A stretch of DNA of 8,830 nucleotides from Hyphomonadaceae bacterium (GTDB lineage Bacteria > Pseudomonadota > Alphaproteobacteria > Caulobacterales > Aquidulcibacteraceae), in assembly GCA_016791325.1 (NCBI GenBank), contig JAEUMU010000065.1, forward strand, positions 1 to 8,830, in the 5' to 3' direction. The notes beneath the pieces were generated by a model. It did no database searches. It was given only the letters and a program-made list of their open reading frames with translations, and was not told where the DNA came from. Position numbers and translations under genes: made by a program. The first letter of the stretch is position 1. Every line of letters begins with the position of its first letter. Below are positions 5,569-8,830 of the stretch, piece by piece.

Positions 5569-7233
5569 ATGTCGCAGCCAGCTTTAAAGTGCGTCGGCGC
5601 CGAATTGGGGCAGTCGGCGGGGCTGGATTTCCCGGCGCCGGCTTCCGATTCGGCCCCAACCGCCGAGGTCGAAGCCCAGAAAATGGCCGATCTCGCCGCC
5701 AGCTTCTGCCTGTTCGGCCTGCGCATCATGCTGGACGAGGCCGCCTTGGCATCCGCCGAAGAGGCCTACCGCACGCCCCCCGAAGCCGACGCCCCCGCGC
5801 CCGCCAACGATACCGCCCCCGCCTTTCCGCCCCTGCGCCAGCGCGCGCTGCATATCGATCCCACCCTGCCGGTTAAGCTGACCCAGGCGATCGATTGGCT
5901 TTTTGTCCTGTTGGTGGCCGAACTGGCGGCTCTGTGGGGCGCCGGCGGCGGCCTCGCTTATCTCAGCATCAGCCAGGCGTTTGGGTTTCTGGCTACGGCG
6001 CTTTGCCTCAAGGCTGGCTTCTGGATCACCGACGCTTATCGCTTCACGCCTGGGCGCGTGGGCGCCGAGCGCGCCATGGGCGGGGCGGCGCTGGGCGCGG
6101 TGATCGGACTTGCCGCATCCGCCCTGCTAGCGCCCGACGCCCGCTCAGCCGCCGCGTTGGCGGCGACCTTGCCGCTTGCTGCGTTACTGCTCGCCGGCAT
6201 CCACGCGGCGCTCGCCCTCTGGATTCGCGCCGCGCCCAAAGCGGGCGCCTTCGCCGAAACCATCGTGCTGATCGGCGCCACGCCCACCGCCGAGCGCCTC
6301 GTCGCGCGCGCCACCAAGAGCGGCGAAGCCCGCATCATCGCCATCGCTGATGATCGCTGCGCCCGCAGCCCCGCCCAAGTCGCCGGCGCGCCGGTCGCCG
6401 GCAATGTCGAAGCGCTGCTGGCCTGGGAAGGACTGCCGCACGTCGATCGCATCGTCATCACCGTGACGCAGAAGGCCGAAGCACGCGTGAGGGCCATCAT
6501 TGAGCGCCTGCGCGTGGCGCCCAATCGCGTGGATCTGCTGCTCGATTATCAGACGCTCAGCGTGCGCGGCGCAGGCGTGGAGCGTCTCGGAGGCGCCGGC
6601 GTGGCCTGCGTATCAGGGCGTCCGCGCAATTATGGCCGCGCGCTTACCAAGCGCACACAGGACGTAATCTTCGGCTCGGCCCTGCTGGCGCTTTTTGCGC
6701 TGCCGATGTTGATCATCGCCGCAGCGATCAAGTTCGATAGCCGTGGGCCGGTATTCTATCGTCAGCAGCGCCACGGCTTCAACAACCGCATCATCACCGT
6801 GCTCAAGTTCCGCAGCATGAAGCATGATCCCGGCGCGCCTCTGGCGCAGGTTCAAAGCGGCGATCCGCGCATCACGCGCGTCGGCGCGTGGCTGCGCCGC
6901 ACCAGCCTTGATGAGCTGCCTCAACTGTTCAATGTGCTGAAAGGCGAAATGAGCCTGGTGGGCCCCCGCCCGCACGCCGTGGGCATGAAAACCGCCGATC
7001 GCGAGCTCAACCAAATCGTCGCCGAATACGCGCAACGCCATTGCGTTAAGCCGGGGCTTACGGGCTGGGCGCAAGTGAACGGCTCACGCGGGCCGGTTCA
7101 TACCGCCCAAGCGCTGCGCCGGCGCGTGCAACTGGATCTTGAATACGTCGCGAAAGCCTCGTTCTGGCTCGACGTGCAAATCCTGTTGCGCACAGCGCCC
7201 GCGCTGTTGGGCGACGCCAAGGTCACGCGGTGA
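5569..7233 (+). CDS. Polyisoprenyl-phosphate hexose-1-phosphate transferase (WcaJ/PssY/HfsE-like), initiating enzyme of polysaccharide synthesis
   Basis: A 554-residue inner-membrane enzyme that should transfer a hexose-1-phosphate from a UDP-sugar to undecaprenyl phosphate, the first step of repeat-unit assembly. Order of parts: an Ala/Pro-rich soluble N-terminus of about 100 residues, four membrane helices at about 108-128, 133-153, 168-187 and 194-222, a Rossmann-like CoA-binding-type domain from about 228 (IVLIGATPTAERLV) to 340, then the bacterial sugar transferase domain from 361 (KRTQDVIFG). That domain holds the re-entrant membrane helix 364-388, GPVFYRQQRHG from 393, KFRSM 413-417, the catalytic Asp-Glu pair 448-449 in SLDELPQL, SLVGPRP 462-468 and PGLTGWAQVNG 495-505, so it looks complete and active. 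The next gene, a flippase, starts inside its stop codon (GTGA overlap). In Caulobacter the enzymes PssY, PssZ and HfsE share this design and hfsE precedes the flippase gene hfsF. Holdfast is therefore likely but other exopolysaccharides are possible. The sugar cannot be told from sequence. Confidence 0.93.
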   Translation: MSQPALKCVGAELGQSAGLDFPAPASDSAPTAEVEAQKMADLAASFCLFGLRIMLDEAALASAEEAYRTPPEADAPAPANDTAPAFPPLRQRALHIDPTLPVKLTQAIDWLFVLLVAELAALWGAGGGLAYLSISQAFGFLATALCLKAGFWITDAYRFTPGRVGAERAMGGAALGAVIGLAASALLAPDARSAAALAATLPLAALLLAGIHAALALWIRAAPKAGAFAETIVLIGATPTAERLVARATKSGEARIIAIADDRCARSPAQVAGAPVAGNVEALLAWEGLPHVDRIVITVTQKAEARVRAIIERLRVAPNRVDLLLDYQTLSVRGAGVERLGGAGVACVSGRPRNYGRALTKRTQDVIFGSALLALFALPMLIIAAAIKFDSRGPVFYRQQRHGFNNRIITVLKFRSMKHDPGAPLAQVQSGDPRITRVGAWLRRTSLDELPQLFNVLKGEMSLVGPRPHAVGMKTADRELNQIVAEYAQRHCVKPGLTGWAQVNGSRGPVHTAQALRRRVQLDLEYVAKASFWLDVQILLRTAPALLGDAKVTR

Positions 7234-8726
7234 CCGGAAAGCGCTTCTTGGCGCTGGCGCCATTGCAGATCGCGCAGGCCCTGATCGGGTTCGGCGCGAT
7301 CGCCGCGTTCACGCGCCTGATGAGCCCGGAAGAGTTCGGGCGCTATGCGTTGGCGCTTTCCGCTTCCATGGCGGCGCACACGCTGCTGTTCACCTGGGCC
7401 GAAGCCGCCGCATTCCGCTTCTTCGCCGCCGCCCGCGCCGAACGGCGCCTGCGCGATCATTACGCCACCTTGCTGGCGCTGGTCGTTTGCCTGGGTGCGG
7501 CCGTGCTGGCGGCCACGGCGGCGCTCCTCTTCATCGTGGGGCTTGAGCGCGACATCGCCGCGCTTTCGGCCTTTGCGGCCGCAGCGGCGGTGTTTCGCTT
7601 TCTCACCCGCATCACCCGCGAAAGCGATCGCGCCGCGCTTGAGATCGGCCGCTTCGCGACGCTCGAGACCGTTTACATCGCCATCGGCTTCGCCGCGGGT
7701 ATCGGCTTTCTGGTAGTGGCGGATCTAGGCGCGGCGGCGCCGTTCGCGGGCTTGTTGCTGGCGGGCGTGATCGTGGCGCTGATCGATGCGCCGCGGCTTC
7801 TGGCGCGCACACGCGGGGGGCTCGTCTCGCCACAGCGTGCTTTCGTTTATGCCTCTTACGGCGCGCCTTTGGCGCTGGCGCTTGCGGTTGATCTCTGCGT
7901 GCAGACGGCGGCTCGCTTTCTGCTCGCGGAACAGGGCGGCGCGGCCGAGCTTGGCGCTTACGCCGCCGCATTCGGGCTGGCCCGCCCGCTTGATCTTGTG
8001 TTCATGGGGGCCGGCGCGGCGCTCTCTCCGCTTATCCTCACCGCATTTGAGACGCGCGGCCCCGAAGCGGCGCGCGCGCAGGCGAAACAGGCCTTCACGC
8101 TGCTGATCGCGCTCGCTGCGCCAGCGGCGGCGGGCTTGGCGCTCGTTGCTACGCCGCTCGCGGCGCTAATGATCGGCGAAGGTTTGCGTACGCAAGCAGC
8201 GGCGGCGTTGCCGTGGTTGGCGGCGGCGGGCCTCATCAGCGGCTTCAACGTCTATTACCTTTCTGAAGCGTTTCAGCTGACGCGCCGCACCGGCCTGCGC
8301 GCGCTGGTGATGCTCGCGCCCGGTGCGGTTCAATTGACTCTCACGGCGTGGCTGGCCGGCGCCCACGGCGCGGCGGGTGCTGCGATCGCTGCTGCGGCTG
8401 GCGCCGGCGTGGGCGCTGTGCTGCTGACGCTGGTCGGGCGGCGGCTGTTTGCGTTGCCCTTGGCTCTGGGCGCGATCGTACGCGTCGGCGCCGCTACGGC
8501 GCTTATGGTTTGCGCAGTGCTAATGGCGCCGCGCGGCGAAGGCGCGGCATATTTCGCCACGGACATCGCCATCGGCGCCGCCGCCTACGCCACCGGCGCT
8601 CTTATATTCAACATTTTGGACCTGCGCACACGCGTGTCAGCGCTTCTGCAACGTCTGCTCGCTAAAGTGCGCGCGCATCTTCATTCCTTCTTTACGGATC
8701 GCGCTCATGTCCGCCTCCCTTGGTGA
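7230..8726 (+). CDS. Wzx-type polysaccharide flippase (lipid III / O-unit translocase), HfsF-like
   Basis: A 498-residue, very hydrophobic, Ala/Leu/Gly-rich protein with about 12-14 predicted membrane helices and few charged loops. It has the typical start of polysaccharide_synt/MATE-like flippases: a helix, then AAFTRLMSPEEFGRYALALS at residues 24-43, the LxPxEFGxYAL signature of this superfamily. It would move the undecaprenyl-linked repeat unit across the inner membrane for polymerisation. The start is GTG 7230, overlapping the transferase stop by 4 nt (GTGA), and its own end overlaps the next gene by 20 nt, so the operon is tightly coupled. The last ~30 residues are basic and cytosolic. 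Position between an initiating transferase and a probable glycosyltransferase matches hfsF of Caulobacter. Sequence divergence in this superfamily means the exact substrate cannot be inferred. Confidence 0.9.
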   Translation: MTGKRFLALAPLQIAQALIGFGAIAAFTRLMSPEEFGRYALALSASMAAHTLLFTWAEAAAFRFFAAARAERRLRDHYATLLALVVCLGAAVLAATAALLFIVGLERDIAALSAFAAAAAVFRFLTRITRESDRAALEIGRFATLETVYIAIGFAAGIGFLVVADLGAAAPFAGLLLAGVIVALIDAPRLLARTRGGLVSPQRAFVYASYGAPLALALAVDLCVQTAARFLLAEQGGAAELGAYAAAFGLARPLDLVFMGAGAALSPLILTAFETRGPEAARAQAKQAFTLLIALAAPAAAGLALVATPLAALMIGEGLRTQAAAALPWLAAAGLISGFNVYYLSEAFQLTRRTGLRALVMLAPGAVQLTLTAWLAGAHGAAGAAIAAAAGAGVGAVLLTLVGRRLFALPLALGAIVRVGAATALMVCAVLMAPRGEGAAYFATDIAIGAAAYATGALIFNILDLRTRVSALLQRLLAKVRAHLHSFFTDRAHVRLPW

Positions 8727-8830
8727 ACGCATCGTTTGCACCGGCGCAGCTGCTTCGCCCCCGCGCCTCAGCGTGCTCACACCGTTTCACCGCCATAACC
8801 CCTCCGCCCTGCTGGCCGCGCTTGGCAACG
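8707..8830 (+). CDS. Probable family 2 glycosyltransferase, N-terminus only
   Basis: Only 41 residues are inside the window. After about 20 residues the sequence RLSVLTPFHRHNPSALLAAL reads like the first beta-strand and helix of a GT-A family 2 glycosyltransferase, where a nucleotide-sugar-binding loop follows the strand (compare the usual SVVIPxYN/FxR start). It begins at ATG 8707 inside the last 20 nt of the flippase gene. As third gene after an initiating transferase and a flippase it would add a sugar to the lipid-linked unit; hfsG holds this place in the Caulobacter holdfast cluster. The catalytic Asp residues lie outside the window. Confidence 0.7.
   Translation, partial: MSASLGERIVCTGAAASPPRLSVLTPFHRHNPSALLAALGN

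Noticed and set aside
4956..5876. 306-codon plus-strand open frame crossing the tRNA
   Set aside because: It runs antisense through the whole tRNA-Ser gene and into the sugar transferase in another frame; the GGIRTLDTRLRYAPLARE part is the well-known spurious translation of tRNA-Ser.
1..8830. CRISPR array, insertion sequence, integrase or transposase
   Set aside because: No regularly spaced direct repeats, no transposase or recombinase motifs and no terminal inverted repeats were seen on either strand.

Overview
The window looks like a GC-rich alphaproteobacterial chromosome, most likely from the Caulobacterales/Hyphomonadaceae neighbourhood. This is inferred from codon use and from the order of the polysaccharide genes at the right end. 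No species can be named from the sequence alone.

Left block (1-3732): a minus-strand operon encodes an alpha-methylacyl-CoA racemase-like family III CoA-transferase, an SCP-2 type thiolase and a MaoC-type N-terminal dehydratase that runs off the left edge. Together they fit beta-oxidation of a branched, sterol-like or otherwise awkward acyl-CoA. A LysR-type regulator is transcribed divergently from a 236 bp intergenic region that carries a perfect 6-4-6 dyad. It is the natural candidate controller.

Middle block (3729-5347): a degraded accessory strip. It holds two oppositely oriented remnants of an acyl-CoA synthetase (adenylation-family) gene, with the C-terminal A10 motif on minus and the central motifs on plus. 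It also holds a frameshifted small ORF, one intact unknown membrane protein gene, a decayed small cysteine-containing ORF and about 220 bp with nothing recognisable. Several apparent indels lie in short homopolymers here, while the flanking long genes are intact, so this looks like real decay rather than general sequencing error. The strip ends at the 3' end of a tRNA-Ser(GCU) gene, a common integration target, but I found no duplicated tRNA end.

Right block (5439-8830): a tightly overlapping plus-strand operon for an exported polysaccharide. It encodes a polyisoprenyl-phosphate hexose-1-phosphate transferase (initiating enzyme), a Wzx-type flippase and the start of what is probably a family 2 glycosyltransferase. 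The order initiating transferase, flippase, glycosyltransferase matches the hfsE-hfsF-hfsG holdfast genes of Caulobacter, from memory. Gene order alone does not prove a holdfast.

No wholly new system is evident. The most unusual item is the rearranged ligase remnant beside the catabolic operon that it probably once served.
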